Assembly (NCBI RefSeq): GCF_902498745.1
Contig: NZ_LR701479.1
Location: 252,292 to 316,291 of the forward strand
From: Erythrobacter sp. EC-HK427
GTDB taxonomy: Bacteria > Pseudomonadota > Alphaproteobacteria > Sphingomonadales > Sphingomonadaceae
Length of the DNA: 64,000 nucleotides
Direction: 5' to 3'
This document shows, in pieces, positions 1 through 8,605 of this stretch. Under the pieces are notes generated by a model. It saw only the letters and a list, made by a program, of their open reading frames with translations. It did not search any database and had not been told where the DNA came from. A program made the position numbers and the translations under genes. How positions within the stretch are numbered: the first letter of the stretch is position 1; each line of letters opens with the position of its first letter.

Positions 1-20
1 TGCGGGGGGCGTGCTTCAAG

Positions 21-1799
21 CTATTCGGTGGGTTCGGTGGTTTCCGGGCGCGCTTCGAAGCGGAACGGATCACCCACAGGCTGGCCGTCGATAAAGAGCT
101 GTTGCCCCTGATAGGGGCGCAGTTCGACCCCTTCGGCATCCGTAGAACTATGCACCTCAGTCGCGGTGTTGTCGGCCAGCACCCCGTTGCGGCTATATTG
201 TTCAACCGCGCGGACAGCCCCGGGTCTAACCAACAGCAATCGGGGATTGCTGGCGTAGTCGTCTGCGGGGATCAATGCCAACAACTTGCCCTGTGGCGCT
301 TCTGCCAACAATTCGACCCGGCACGGATCGGTGCCTTCACTCGCTTCGCACAAATAGCCTTCTTCGCGAATGTAAGCGCGGATCGCGCTTGCGGTGGCTT
401 CGTCAAATGCGGCAAGATCGACGTTTTCCGCGATACCCGCCAGTTCCTGCTGCGGACGCTCGCCATACCAAGGCCGCTCCGTCTGCGCCTGCGCTTCGCT
501 CGCATATTGCGCGATTGTCGCGTCTTCGCTCTCCGTCAGCTCCGCCAAAGCCGCGCGCCCGGCATCGCCGAAATCCCAGCGCAGCGCGGTGTAATCGAAC
601 GCGCTCGGAGCCACTGCTCCGCTTTCCAGCCGCGCCACTTGGTCGCGCGTCGAAATCGCGCCGAAATCGAGGAAAGGCAGCGCGAGGAACAGCGCGATGC
701 CGCAGGTCACCACTGCCAGATGCAAGTTCGCGCGGCGCAGATTGGCACTCCAGCCCGCCAGTCGCCCGCGCGCCACGCCGACCCAATAGGCAAGCCCGTA
801 AGCGGTCGAAATGGCAATCGCGATCAGGGCCCAGATGCGCTCGGGCGCGAGGCCATACTGGTCGATGCGGATGCCCATGCTGATCGCGGCGAACACGGTC
901 AGCGGCAGAATGCACAGCGCCAGCACCAGCGCGGCTGCTTGCATCACGATGTTGGCACTGCGCGATTCGTCGTCATCGCGCACCACGGCATTGGTCAGGA
1001 TGAAGCAAATCACCGCGCAGGCGAGCAGCACCGGCGTTGCCGAATCGGTCGCTTCCCACAGCGCGCTGCCGCCCGAGGCGAGCAGAATGACGACAAAGAT
1101 CAGGATCGCACCGGCAAAGGGCACGGCCAGAAGCGCGAACACCAGCATCACCACGCGTTGCAAGGTGCCGATAATGCTCTGCTGGTTGCGCAGCACGCCC
1201 AAAGCCGCGCCGAGGGTTGCGCCGATAAAGATGGCGGGGAACCAGCCTTCCTGGATCAGCTCCTCGATCACCGTGATGCCGATGAGGCTGAACAGGCCGT
1301 GGAGCAGCCAGAGCAGCAGCCAGCTCAGCCCCATGAACAGCACCGCCCCGCCCGCGCTGACCGCGTCCGTCCACACATGGAAATGGGTGAGCAGATAGGG
1401 CGTGGCCCAGCGGGTGCGGTGGAAACCCGCTTGGAACAGCGGGATCGCCAGCAGCGAGAAGAACACGCCCGCCGCAAAGGCGAAGTCGGTTGCAGCGCGG
1501 CTTTCGGCGGCATTGGCGGCGAGCCAGGCAATCCCGCCCATCACCGCGCCAAGGCCAAGCGCAAACACCAAGGATTCGGCCAGCCTTACCGGCCGCAGCA
1601 CGAAACCGGCGGCGGCCGCGGCGAAGAAGCAGAAGGCAGAGAGTGCGGGCCGCCACGCCTGCGGCGCGTCATTGTCCCATCCGTCGAGCAGGTGGTAGAG
1701 CAGCAAACCCGCCACCCCGCCAATCGCGGCGAGCAGCCACGGGCGCAGCGCCCAGTCTTCCCCTTCGACCCGTGTTACCGCATCCGCCGTTTCGTCCAT
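21..1799 (-). CDS. DUF4153 domain-containing multi-pass membrane protein
   Basis: The 592-residue product has about eleven hydrophobic segments in its first 385 residues, followed by a soluble C-terminal region of roughly 200 residues rich in Ala and Glu. This layout and the run of Leu/Ala/Gly-rich helices fit the DUF4153 inner-membrane family, whose biochemical role is unknown. The ATG start gives a charged N-terminus (MDETADAV) before the first helix near residue 20. It is the last gene before the left edge and is separated by 95 bp from the upstream FKBP gene on the same strand, so it may be read singly. Family assignment is by overall resemblance. Confidence 0.75.
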   Translation of the reverse strand: MDETADAVTRVEGEDWALRPWLLAAIGGVAGLLLYHLLDGWDNDAPQAWRPALSAFCFFAAAAAGFVLRPVRLAESLVFALGLGAVMGGIAWLAANAAESRAATDFAFAAGVFFSLLAIPLFQAGFHRTRWATPYLLTHFHVWTDAVSAGGAVLFMGLSWLLLWLLHGLFSLIGITVIEELIQEGWFPAIFIGATLGAALGVLRNQQSIIGTLQRVVMLVFALLAVPFAGAILIFVVILLASGGSALWEATDSATPVLLACAVICFILTNAVVRDDDESRSANIVMQAAALVLALCILPLTVFAAISMGIRIDQYGLAPERIWALIAIAISTAYGLAYWVGVARGRLAGWSANLRRANLHLAVVTCGIALFLALPFLDFGAISTRDQVARLESGAVAPSAFDYTALRWDFGDAGRAALAELTESEDATIAQYASEAQAQTERPWYGERPQQELAGIAENVDLAAFDEATASAIRAYIREEGYLCEASEGTDPCRVELLAEAPQGKLLALIPADDYASNPRLLLVRPGAVRAVEQYSRNGVLADNTATEVHSSTDAEGVELRPYQGQQLFIDGQPVGDPFRFEARPETTEPTE

Positions 1800-1894
1800 G
1801 CTGTTATCACCCCTGTTGCACAGTCAGCAGATCATGCCAGCTCGCCGCGCTGCCGTCATGAGCAAAAGGTGAGCAATGCCCGCTTGGCGGATTT

Positions 1895-2488
1895 TTACTG
1901 CGGAGCGCCTTCGGCCGGCGGGGTTGCCGCGCCGCCTGCACCCTCGCCACCTTCGCCGCCTTGAGCCTGCATCAGCATCTGCTCCATCGCCTGGAACCGC
2001 TCGCGCGCTTCGGCTTCGGGCATGAAGTCGACGATTTCGACGTTGAAGGTCAGATCGGCATTGGGCGGAATCGGTGCGCCTTCGGGCGGCTCTGCGCCAT
2101 AGGCCTTTTCCGCCGGGATGAAGATTTCATAGGTACCGCCCTTTTGCGTTTGCAGCAGGCCTTCGTAGAAGCCGACAATCAGCGCATCGGGCTCCAGCAG
2201 CATCGGCGTGCCTTCCGGCAGCAGGCCGGGGATCGGCCATTGCGCGGGCTGCGACTGGTCGAACACCGTTCCGTCCTCCAGCATTCCCGAATAGCGCACG
2301 AAGACGACATCGCCCTGCTGCGGGCCTTCGCCCTCGCCTGCGGTAACCGTGTCCACCGTCACGCCCTTGGGCATGGCCGCCCAGGCAATTCCGCCCGCCA
2401 GCAGCACGGCGGCGAGCACGCCTAGCCATAATTTGACGAGCGATCCCCCGGCAATCGGGCGCAATGGAACGCGGGTGACTTCGGTCAT
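1895..2488 (-). CDS. FKBP-type peptidyl-prolyl cis-trans isomerase, membrane-anchored
   Basis: Predicted prolyl isomerase assisting folding in the periplasm. I take the ATG at 2488 (MTEVTRVPL), ten codons inside the longest frame. It gives a short cytoplasmic N-terminus, one hydrophobic anchor (about residues 20-40), then an FKBP domain at roughly residues 45-155 with DGTVFDQS, VGFYEGLLQ and AYGAEPP blocks. A Gly/Ala/Pro-rich tail follows. The gene lies downstream of rpsU on the same strand with a terminator between, so it probably has its own promoter. The fold assignment is strong; the substrate is unknown. Confidence 0.88.
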   Translation of the reverse strand: MTEVTRVPLRPIAGGSLVKLWLGVLAAVLLAGGIAWAAMPKGVTVDTVTAGEGEGPQQGDVVFVRYSGMLEDGTVFDQSQPAQWPIPGLLPEGTPMLLEPDALIVGFYEGLLQTQKGGTYEIFIPAEKAYGAEPPEGAPIPPNADLTFNVEIVDFMPEAEARERFQAMEQMLMQAQGGEGGEGAGGAATPPAEGAPQ

Positions 2489-2535
2489 GATTCTCTCAAT
2501 CCTTGCAAATGCTTCCACGCAGGTTTCAGCGCAGC

Positions 2536-2572
2536 AAAAAGGGCGCGGAAGCCGAACTTCTCACGCCCCTTT
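2536..2572 (-). terminator. Rho-independent terminator after rpsU
   Basis: Read on the minus strand, a GC-rich stem (GGGCGtGAGAAG paired with CTTCcGCGCCC around a TTCGG loop) is followed directly by TTTTT. It lies 56 bp past the rpsU stop codon and upstream of the FKBP gene, so it should separate the two transcripts. Confidence 0.75.
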
Positions 2573-2627
2573 GGCTTAGCTGCGGCGCGCTTTCAAGCGC
2601 GCCCTTCGGATTACCCCGAACGCAGGC

Positions 2628-2834
2628 TTATTTGATGCCGTCGCGTTCCATCCGCTTGCGCTCCATCTTGCGGGCGCGGCGGACAGCGGCGGCCTTTTCA
2701 CGGGCGCGCTTTTCGCTCGGCTTTTCGTAGTGGCGGCGCAGCTTCATCTCGCGATAGACACCTTCACGCTGCAGCTTCTTCTTGAGCGCGCGCAGGGCCT
2801 GCTCGACATTGTTATCGCGGACGATGATCTGCAT
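2628..2834 (-). CDS. rpsU: 30S ribosomal protein bS21
   Basis: The 68-residue, strongly basic protein begins [20 protein letters not shown] and continues with the [13 protein letters not shown] segment typical of bS21, a small-subunit protein near the anti-Shine-Dalgarno region of 16S rRNA. Length is normal for the family. It is transcribed alone, divergently from the crcB operon across a 209-bp intergenic region, and ends at a strong terminator. The identification is secure. Confidence 0.97.
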   Translation of the reverse strand: MQIIVRDNNVEQALRALKKKLQREGVYREMKLRRHYEKPSEKRAREKAAAVRRARKMERKRMERDGIK

Positions 2835-3043
2835 AAAATTCTTGCCACCTTATCTTGTCAAAACGATCAGAGCCCGCGGATCAAGGCGCGGGGTGCACCG
2901 CAAATTCCAAACGAAAATGCGCCGAATCCTTCTCGGGATCGGCTCGCTGAGGGGGCGGATATGCCAAAGCGGGTGGAAAAGCAAGCGAAACGGACGCGCT
3001 TTTGCGGTTTGCCTTACCCGCCCCAACGGCTAGAGCCGCCGCT

Positions 3044-3457
3044 ATGGCAAACACCACACCACAATTACAGGCCTCGCTGATGGTCGCGCTGGGCGGCGGG
3101 GTCGGCGCTTTGGCGCGCTACCAGCTCGGCCGCGCGATGACCGCGTGGATGGGGCCGCAGATGATGACTTTCTTTCCATGGGCCACGCTGGCGGCGAACA
3201 CGCTGGGCAGCATCGCCATGGGATTGCTCGCCGGATGGCTGGTGAAAAGCGCGCCGGAAAATGCCGAGCAACTGCGCCTGCTCTTGGGCGTCGGCCTGCT
3301 GGGCGGCTTCACCACCTTCAGCGCCTTCAGCCTCGAACTCGCGATGCTGGTGCAGCGTGGGCAAGTGCTGGTGGCAGGCACCTATATCATGCTTAGCATC
3401 GGACTGGGCGTGAGCGGGTTCCTGTTCGGCCTGTTTATGACGAGGCTTTTGGCATGA
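3044..3457 (+). CDS. crcB: Fluoride ion exporter CrcB/Fluc
   Basis: Predicted inner-membrane fluoride channel working as a dual-topology dimer to relieve fluoride toxicity. The 137-residue form starting at ATG 3044 (MANTTPQLQ) has four hydrophobic helices, an N-terminal GGGVGALARY block, a central NTLGS segment and the signature GGFTTFSAFS, where the Phe residues line the pore. The longer in-frame start at 3002 would add an Arg/Ala stretch and is unlikely. Its stop overlaps the start of the next gene by 4 nt (ATGA), so it is translationally coupled to the pseudouridine synthase. I saw no convincing fluoride riboswitch upstream. Confidence 0.93.
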   Translation: MANTTPQLQASLMVALGGGVGALARYQLGRAMTAWMGPQMMTFFPWATLAANTLGSIAMGLLAGWLVKSAPENAEQLRLLLGVGLLGGFTTFSAFSLELAMLVQRGQVLVAGTYIMLSIGLGVSGFLFGLFMTRLLA

Positions 3458-4602
3458 GCGGGGACGGGAAAGATCAGGCCACCGATCAGGTTCGCCAGTT
3501 TACGGTAGAGGCCGATGATGACGGCGTGCGGCTTGATCGCTGGTTCAAGCGGCATCTGCCGCAGGTCGGTTTCGGCACAGTCAGCCGCTGGGCGCGCACT
3601 GGCCAGCTGCGGGTAGACGGCAAGCGGGTGAAGCCCGAAGACCGGATCGCCGCAGGGCAAGTGCTGCGCGTTCCTCCGGGCGGAGAAGATGGCGGGCGCA
3701 CCCAGCGCGGGCGGCGCGAATTGACCGAAGCGGAAGTGGCCGAGGCAGAGGACATGCTGATCTCGCGGACGAATTCGGCGCTGGTGCTCAACAAGCCGCC
3801 GGGGCTGGCAACGCAGGGCGGCACCAAGACGAAGCACCATGTCGACGGCCTGCTTGATGCCTTTGCGGGCGAGGACGAACAGCGCCCGCGCCTCGTCCAC
3901 CGGTTGGACAAGGACACCTCGGGCGTGCTGCTGGTCGCGCGCACCGCAGGCAGCGCGGCGTTTTTCTCCAAGCGGTTTTCCGGTCGCAGCGCGAAGAAGA
4001 TCTACTGGGCGCTCATCGTCGGCGTGCCCGAAGTGCGCGAAGGCACCATCGAAGCGCCCATCAGCAAGCAACCGGGCAGCGGCGGCGAGAAGATGCATAT
4101 CGACACCGAGAACGGCCAGCCCGCCAAGACGGTCTACCGCGTGGTCGAGCGCGCGGGCAATCGCGCGGCCTGGGTCGAACTGCAACCTTTCACCGGGCGC
4201 ACCCACCAACTGCGCGTGCATATGGCGGCCATCGGCCATCCGATTGTCGGCGATGGCAAATATGGCGGGCAGGAAGCGTTCCTCACCGGCAGCGTCAGCC
4301 GCAAGATGCACCTCCACGCGCGCCGCCTCATCATCGATGCTCCCAAGGGCGAGATGATCGATGTGACCGCTCCGCTGCCCGAACATTTCGCCGCGACGAT
4401 GGAGCAATTGGGATTTGACGAGAACCTGAGCGATGCCGGGCCGGTCGCAACCCCACCGCCCGAACGCAGCAAAGAAGAAAAGAAGCAGGCCGCCCGCCAG
4501 CACGCCAAGCAATACCGCAAGGCCCGCCGCGGCGAACGCAAATCGCGCGGCGTCTCTACGGAAAAGAAGCGGCCCGGCCCCAAGCCGAAGGGGGCGCGGT
4601 GA
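3454..4602 (+). CDS. RluC-type 23S rRNA pseudouridine synthase
   Basis: Converts specific uridines of 23S rRNA to pseudouridine. An S4 RNA-binding domain occupies about residues 17-75. The RluA/C/D catalytic domain follows, with HRLDKDTSG at 149-157 and catalytic Asp152, then FTGRTHQLRVH. The C-terminus adds a 50-residue Lys/Arg-rich tail not needed in the core fold and probably RNA-contacting. It overlaps crcB by 4 nt and the downstream HAD gene by 4 nt (GTGA), placing it in a five-gene operon (3044-6173). RluC rather than RluD is inferred because a better RluD match lies at 40348-41313. Confidence 0.88.
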   Translation: MSGDGKDQATDQVRQFTVEADDDGVRLDRWFKRHLPQVGFGTVSRWARTGQLRVDGKRVKPEDRIAAGQVLRVPPGGEDGGRTQRGRRELTEAEVAEAEDMLISRTNSALVLNKPPGLATQGGTKTKHHVDGLLDAFAGEDEQRPRLVHRLDKDTSGVLLVARTAGSAAFFSKRFSGRSAKKIYWALIVGVPEVREGTIEAPISKQPGSGGEKMHIDTENGQPAKTVYRVVERAGNRAAWVELQPFTGRTHQLRVHMAAIGHPIVGDGKYGGQEAFLTGSVSRKMHLHARRLIIDAPKGEMIDVTAPLPEHFAATMEQLGFDENLSDAGPVATPPPERSKEEKKQAARQHAKQYRKARRGERKSRGVSTEKKRPGPKPKGAR

Positions 4603-5258
4603 GCGCCATCCGCCTCGCCGTGTTCGATTGCGACGGCACGCTGTCGGACGGGCAGGCGGGCGTTTGCCATGCGATGGATACAGCTTTTGCCGTCGCCGGC
4701 CTCCCCGCGCCCGACCAGCATCAGGTGCGCCGCATCGTCGGGCTGAGCCTGCCGCAGGCGGTCCGCCACCTCGCGCCCGACGCCGCGCCGGAGCAGCAGG
4801 CGGCGGCGGTCGAAGCCTACAAGGCGGCCTTCCGCGCCTCGCGCGAAGATGGGTCTCTGCGCGAGCCGCTCTATCCCGGCATTGTCGATCTGCTCCACCG
4901 GTTGCACGGGCAAGGCTGGACGCTGGCGGTGGCCACCGGAAAATCGGATCGCGGGCTGGCAGCCACCCTCGCCGCGAACAGGCTGACGCAACTTTTCGCC
5001 GCCACCCATACCGCAGACCGCCACCCGTCCAAGCCGCATCCCGCCATGTTGCAGGCGGCGATGGCCGATACGCTGGCAGAGCCTGCGCAGACGGTGATGA
5101 TCGGCGATACCGTGTTCGATATCGACATGGCCAAGGCCGCCGGCACCCGCGCCATCGGGGTCGCCTGGGGCTATCACGAGCCTGCCGAATTGCTGCACGC
5201 GGGCGCGGAAGCCGTGGCGCAGGATATTGCCGCGCTGGAGGCGCTGCTCAATGGCTGA
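4599..5258 (+). CDS. HAD-superfamily phosphatase, phosphoglycolate phosphatase-like
   Basis: Predicted cytoplasmic small-molecule phosphatase of 219 residues. HAD motif I is DCDGTLSD (Asp9 nucleophile, Asp11), motif II is the VATGKSD block, motif III the Lys in HPSKPHP, and motif IV GDTVFDIDMA. A helical cap lies between motifs I and II, as in Gph/PGP subfamily enzymes. The start is GTG at 4599, overlapping the TGA of the pseudouridine synthase. The exact substrate (2-phosphoglycolate or another phosphoester) cannot be read from sequence. Confidence 0.87.
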   Translation: MSAIRLAVFDCDGTLSDGQAGVCHAMDTAFAVAGLPAPDQHQVRRIVGLSLPQAVRHLAPDAAPEQQAAAVEAYKAAFRASREDGSLREPLYPGIVDLLHRLHGQGWTLAVATGKSDRGLAATLAANRLTQLFAATHTADRHPSKPHPAMLQAAMADTLAEPAQTVMIGDTVFDIDMAKAAGTRAIGVAWGYHEPAELLHAGAEAVAQDIAALEALLNG

Positions 5259-5478
5259 CAATTCCCCAAGCGAAACCGAAGCGCAGGGCCGCTTCCTCAT
5301 CCTCAACGCCGTGCGGCTGGGCGGCGTGATCATGGTGCTGATTGGCATCGCGATTGCGGTGGGCGAATGGGACATTCCGCGCGTCATCGCCTACGTGCTG
5401 ATCGCGCTCGGACTTGTCGAGGCGCTGGTCATTCCCCAAGTGCTCGCGCGAAAGTGGAGCAGCAAGCGCAGGCCATGA
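5251..5478 (+). CDS. Small two-helix membrane protein
   Basis: A 75-residue protein starting at ATG 5251, eight nt inside the end of the HAD gene, and itself overlapping the next gene by ATGA. It has two hydrophobic helices (about residues 20-40 and 48-65) joined by a short loop (GEWDIPR) and a basic C-terminus (ARKWSSKRRP). No family function is recognised. Its tight position just before the ATP12 chaperone gene suggests conserved co-translation, but that does not define its job. Confidence 0.8.
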   Translation: MADNSPSETEAQGRFLILNAVRLGGVIMVLIGIAIAVGEWDIPRVIAYVLIALGLVEALVIPQVLARKWSSKRRP

Positions 5479-6173
5479 AACGTTTCTATTCGGAAGTAAC
5501 CATCGCCGTGGTCGATGGCGGCTGGCAGGTCATGCTCGATAGCCGCGCGCTGAAGACGCAGGGGCGGCAACTCCCGCAGATTGTTCCGACGCAAGCCGCC
5601 GCCGAATTGCTCGCCGGAGAATGGCGCGCGCAAGGCGAGGAAATCGACCCCAAAAGCTTTGTCTTCCGCGATCTGGCCGATTTCGCCGTGGATGTGGTGC
5701 AGCCCGATTGCAGCGCGACGGTGGACAAGCTGCTGCAATATGCCGCCACCGACACGCTGTGCTACCGCGCCGATCCGGACGAACCGCTCTACAAGCGCCA
5801 GCAGAGCGTGTGGGAGCCGCTGGTCTCCGCCTTCGAGCAGCGCCACGATGCCAAGGTGACGCGGGTTAGCGGGATTATCGCCCGCCCGCAGCCCGAAGAA
5901 ACGATGGCCGTTCTGCGCAATAGGCTGGCGGGAGAGGACGCGTTCACGCTGGCTGCGCTGGTGACACTGGCATCGCTCGCCGCGTCAATCGTGGTGCCGC
6001 TCGCCGTGCTCGACGAGGAGCAGGACATGGCGACCCTGTTCGCCGCGGCCAATGCCGAGGAAGACTGGCAGGCGGAGCTGTGGGGCTGGGACGAAGCTGC
6101 CGAGCGCACCCGCAAAGCGCGGCTGGAAGCGTTCGAAAAAGCCGCCGAATTTGCGCGGGCGGTGCGCGGTTAG
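5475..6173 (+). CDS. ATP12-family F1-ATPase assembly chaperone
   Basis: ATP12 proteins bind the F1 alpha subunit during ATP synthase assembly; alphaproteobacteria carry homologues of the mitochondrial factor. The 232-residue product from ATG 5475 begins MKRFYSEVTIAVVDGGWQVMLDSRALKT, matching the family N-terminus. It keeps the central TDTLCYRAD block and the segment WEPLVSAFEQRHDAKV. It overlaps the upstream small membrane protein by 4 nt and closes the crcB operon. The converging lipoprotein gene stops 7 bp later. Confidence 0.93.
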   Translation: MKRFYSEVTIAVVDGGWQVMLDSRALKTQGRQLPQIVPTQAAAELLAGEWRAQGEEIDPKSFVFRDLADFAVDVVQPDCSATVDKLLQYAATDTLCYRADPDEPLYKRQQSVWEPLVSAFEQRHDAKVTRVSGIIARPQPEETMAVLRNRLAGEDAFTLAALVTLASLAASIVVPLAVLDEEQDMATLFAAANAEEDWQAELWGWDEAAERTRKARLEAFEKAAEFARAVRG

Positions 6174-6179
6174 GCTGTC

Positions 6180-6764
6180 CTAACCCACCCACTCCGCAAC
6201 CTGATCCGCCACTACGTTCGCCGCCTCGTTCAACGCTGCGCCCACGGCGTTCGCTTCGGCTGGAATGCCATCAATCCGGTGTTCGAAACGGCGGGTCAGC
6301 ACACGGCCTTCGGCCAATTGCAGCACTGCATCATAGCGCACGATCACGCTGCCGGAGACCGCATCGTAATCCATCGCCGCCAGCTCGCCCGAAAGCTGCG
6401 TCGCGGCGGTGTATTCCATTGCTCCGCCCGTCACCACCATCCGGTTGCCTTGCGAACGGATCGTTTCGGCGAGCATATTGGCGAACAATTGCGCGGGCTT
6501 TTCCACCCAATACGCGTCCGCAAGATAAGCGAGCGAGCTGTCGCTGGTGATGACCGGAATGCGCGTGACATTCAGCCGCTGCGTCACCGCCGGGGTGCGC
6601 ACCGCCAGCGCGGCGGCGGGATCGCCTTCGCGCGCATGGCCCGCTGGCACTTGCGCGCTGCTGGTGAGGGTGAGCAATTGCGCGGGCGCTTCGGGCGTCA
6701 GGCTGATGCAGCCGCCCAAAAGCAGGCTCGCGGCAATGGCGGAAAGAACGGGTGTGCGGATCAT
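6180..6764 (-). CDS. ABC-type transport auxiliary lipoprotein of the Mce/Mla system
   Basis: A 194-residue lipoprotein: signal peptide MIRTPVLSAIAASLL with lipobox LGGC, so it should be lipidated. The body matches the PqiC-like ABC-transport auxiliary lipoprotein family (LTLTSSAQVPAG, NRMVVTGGA, SGSVIVRYDAVLQL). In sphingomonads these follow the MlaD-type gene and are thought to join the MCE ring to the outer membrane. It is the last gene of a four-gene minus-strand operon (permease, ATPase, MCE protein, lipoprotein), 16 bp after the MCE gene. Confidence 0.87.
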   Translation of the reverse strand: MIRTPVLSAIAASLLLGGCISLTPEAPAQLLTLTSSAQVPAGHAREGDPAAALAVRTPAVTQRLNVTRIPVITSDSSLAYLADAYWVEKPAQLFANMLAETIRSQGNRMVVTGGAMEYTAATQLSGELAAMDYDAVSGSVIVRYDAVLQLAEGRVLTRRFEHRIDGIPAEANAVGAALNEAANVVADQVAEWVG

Positions 6765-6780
6765 GGTCTGTTTCTCCCGC

Positions 6781-7731
6781 TCAAGGTTCGTAATCGGGCA
6801 GCGGCGGACTGTTAAGCAGCGAGCCCACGCCCTGCGTTTCCAACCGCTCGGTGAGGTTGCGCAGCGTTTCGGACGTTACGCGCAAATCCTCCATCGTGGC
6901 GGAAGCGGCGGGCAGCGTCTCGCGCGACAATTGCTGCGTCAGCGGCTCGACATTGGCGAGCGAGGCTTCGAGCGCCGCCGCCGCATCGCGCGCCGAGGCC
7001 AGCGTTTGCTGCAAATCGGCGGTCAGCGTGCGCCCGTCGCGCTCGACCGTGGCGTTCACTTGCTCCAGCGTCGTCTCGAAGGCGGCGAGCGTTTGCGTGG
7101 ACTGGTTCAGCGTCCCCTGCAGTTCGATCAGCGTATCGCGCACTTCGGGCGATGTCGCCGCCAGTTCGCTGCTGATCGCGTCGGTATTGCGCAGGATACC
7201 AGCAATCGAATTCTGGTTGTCATCATCGAGCACGCGGGTCAGCCGGTCGGTCAGCGTAGCAAGGCGTTGCAACAATAGCGGTGCGCTGGCGAGGATTTCG
7301 CCGATGGCGCCGGGCGCGGGCGGGATAACCGGAATGCCGTCCTCTACGCAATCAGTAGTATCGCAATCGATTAGCGGCTGGTTGCTGCGCCCGCCGGAAA
7401 GCGAAATGTTCGAATTGCCAGTAAAGCTGGCGGAAACCGTCGCTTCGGTGCCGACATGGATTGGCGTTTCCTTGCTCAGGCGGATGCGCACCTTCACGAA
7501 TTCAGGGTCTTCTTCCCAGATCGAGATATCGGTCACTTCGCCCACCGGCACGCCGTTATAAGTGACGACCGAGCCTTCGGCGACGCCGCCCACCGATTGT
7601 GCGAAGAAGATATCATATTCCTGCCGGTTGGTTTCCCCTAGCCGCGCCAGCCAGATGAAAAACGCCGCCGCGCCCACCAGCAGCAACAGCGTGACCACCC
7701 CGACCCAGACATGATTGGCGCGTGTTTCCAT
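6781..7731 (-). CDS. MCE/MlaD family substrate-binding protein
   Basis: Periplasmic phospholipid-handling subunit of an Mla-like transporter. The 316-residue protein has one N-terminal membrane anchor (residues 8-30, VWVGVVTLLLLVGAAAFF). An MCE domain follows at about residues 38-120 (VGGVAEGSVVTYNGVPVGEV and TGNSNISLSGG). A long predicted helical region, about 200 residues rich in Gln, Thr and Leu, extends to the C-terminus. Such helices form tubes in Pqi/Yeb-type MCE proteins. It lies 10 bp after the ATPase gene. Confidence 0.9.
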   Translation of the reverse strand: METRANHVWVGVVTLLLLVGAAAFFIWLARLGETNRQEYDIFFAQSVGGVAEGSVVTYNGVPVGEVTDISIWEEDPEFVKVRIRLSKETPIHVGTEATVSASFTGNSNISLSGGRSNQPLIDCDTTDCVEDGIPVIPPAPGAIGEILASAPLLLQRLATLTDRLTRVLDDDNQNSIAGILRNTDAISSELAATSPEVRDTLIELQGTLNQSTQTLAAFETTLEQVNATVERDGRTLTADLQQTLASARDAAAALEASLANVEPLTQQLSRETLPAASATMEDLRVTSETLRNLTERLETQGVGSLLNSPPLPDYEP

Positions 7732-7741
7732 ATGCTTTGTC

Positions 7742-8605
7742 CTATGAACCCTCGGCCGCCTGCTTGTCTAACGCTTTCCCCGCCTCATGCGTTTGCGCGG
7801 CGGCGCGGCTCCGCGGGCCGTTGAAATATTCCTGAATCCAAGGATGATCGGTGGCGAGCAGTTCCGGAATGGTGCCCACCGCCACCACTTTCTTGTCCGC
7901 CAGCACCGCGATCCGGTCACAAATCGCATAAAGCGTATCAAGATCGTGAGTGATGAGGAACACGGTCAGCCCCAGCGTATCGGTCAGCTCACGCAGCAGC
8001 TCGTCAAACTTGGCCGCCCCGATGGGATCGAGCCCTGCGGTCGGTTCGTCCAAAAACAGCAATTCGGGGTCGAGCGCCAGCGCGCGGGCCAGTCCAGCGC
8101 GCTTCTTCATCCCGCCCGACAATTCGCTGGGATATTTGCTGCACGCATCCTCCGGCAGGCCGGTCAGCACGGTCTTGTAGCGGGAGATTTCGTTGAGCAG
8201 CTTTTGCGACAGCTCGGGGTAATATTGCTTCAGCGGAACCTGCACGTTTTCCGCCACGGTCAGCGTGGAAAACAGCGCCCCGCCCTGGAACAGCACGCCC
8301 CAGCGGTTGCGCACGCCAATCTGTTCGTCGGGCTCCGCGCCGGTAATGTCCTTGCCGAACACGGTGATGCAGCCCTCGTCGGGGAATTGCAGCCCGATGA
8401 TCGAGCGCATCAGCACCGATTTGCCCGTCCCCGATCCGCCGACCACACCCAAAATCTCGCCGCGCCGCACGTCGAGATCGAGATCCTCGTGCACCGCAAA
8501 ATCGCCGAAGCGGTTGGTCAGCCCGCGAATGACAATCGGGTGCTCGCTGCAATAGCAGTCCCATTCAAGGTCGGGTCCATCAAGATCAGTAGCGTGTTCG
8601 CTCAT
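7742..8605 (-). CDS. MlaF-like ABC transporter ATPase
   Basis: Cytoplasmic ATPase energising the Mla/MCE lipid transporter. Walker A is GGSGTGKS (residues 56-63), the signature LSGGMKKRAGLARA lies near residue 165 and Walker B LLFLDEPTAGLDP follows, with the switch His in LITHDLDT. The LSGGM variant and the PIGAAKFDELL segment are typical of the MlaF/Ttg2A branch. The start codon overlaps the permease stop by 4 nt, so it is translationally coupled. At 287 residues it is slightly longer than E. coli MlaF because of an N-terminal extension (DLDGPDLEWDCYC). Confidence 0.93.
   Translation of the reverse strand: MSEHATDLDGPDLEWDCYCSEHPIVIRGLTNRFGDFAVHEDLDLDVRRGEILGVVGGSGTGKSVLMRSIIGLQFPDEGCITVFGKDITGAEPDEQIGVRNRWGVLFQGGALFSTLTVAENVQVPLKQYYPELSQKLLNEISRYKTVLTGLPEDACSKYPSELSGGMKKRAGLARALALDPELLFLDEPTAGLDPIGAAKFDELLRELTDTLGLTVFLITHDLDTLYAICDRIAVLADKKVVAVGTIPELLATDHPWIQEYFNGPRSRAAAQTHEAGKALDKQAAEGS

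Noticed and set aside
102-1964. A 620-codon open frame on the plus strand
   Set aside because: It lies antisense to the DUF4153 gene, has Arg/Gln/His-rich composition with no domain, and is a by-product of high GC content.
2835-3043. Fluoride riboswitch ahead of crcB
   Set aside because: I looked for the conserved pseudoknot and GATGxxCxxCC-type elements and did not find a convincing match.
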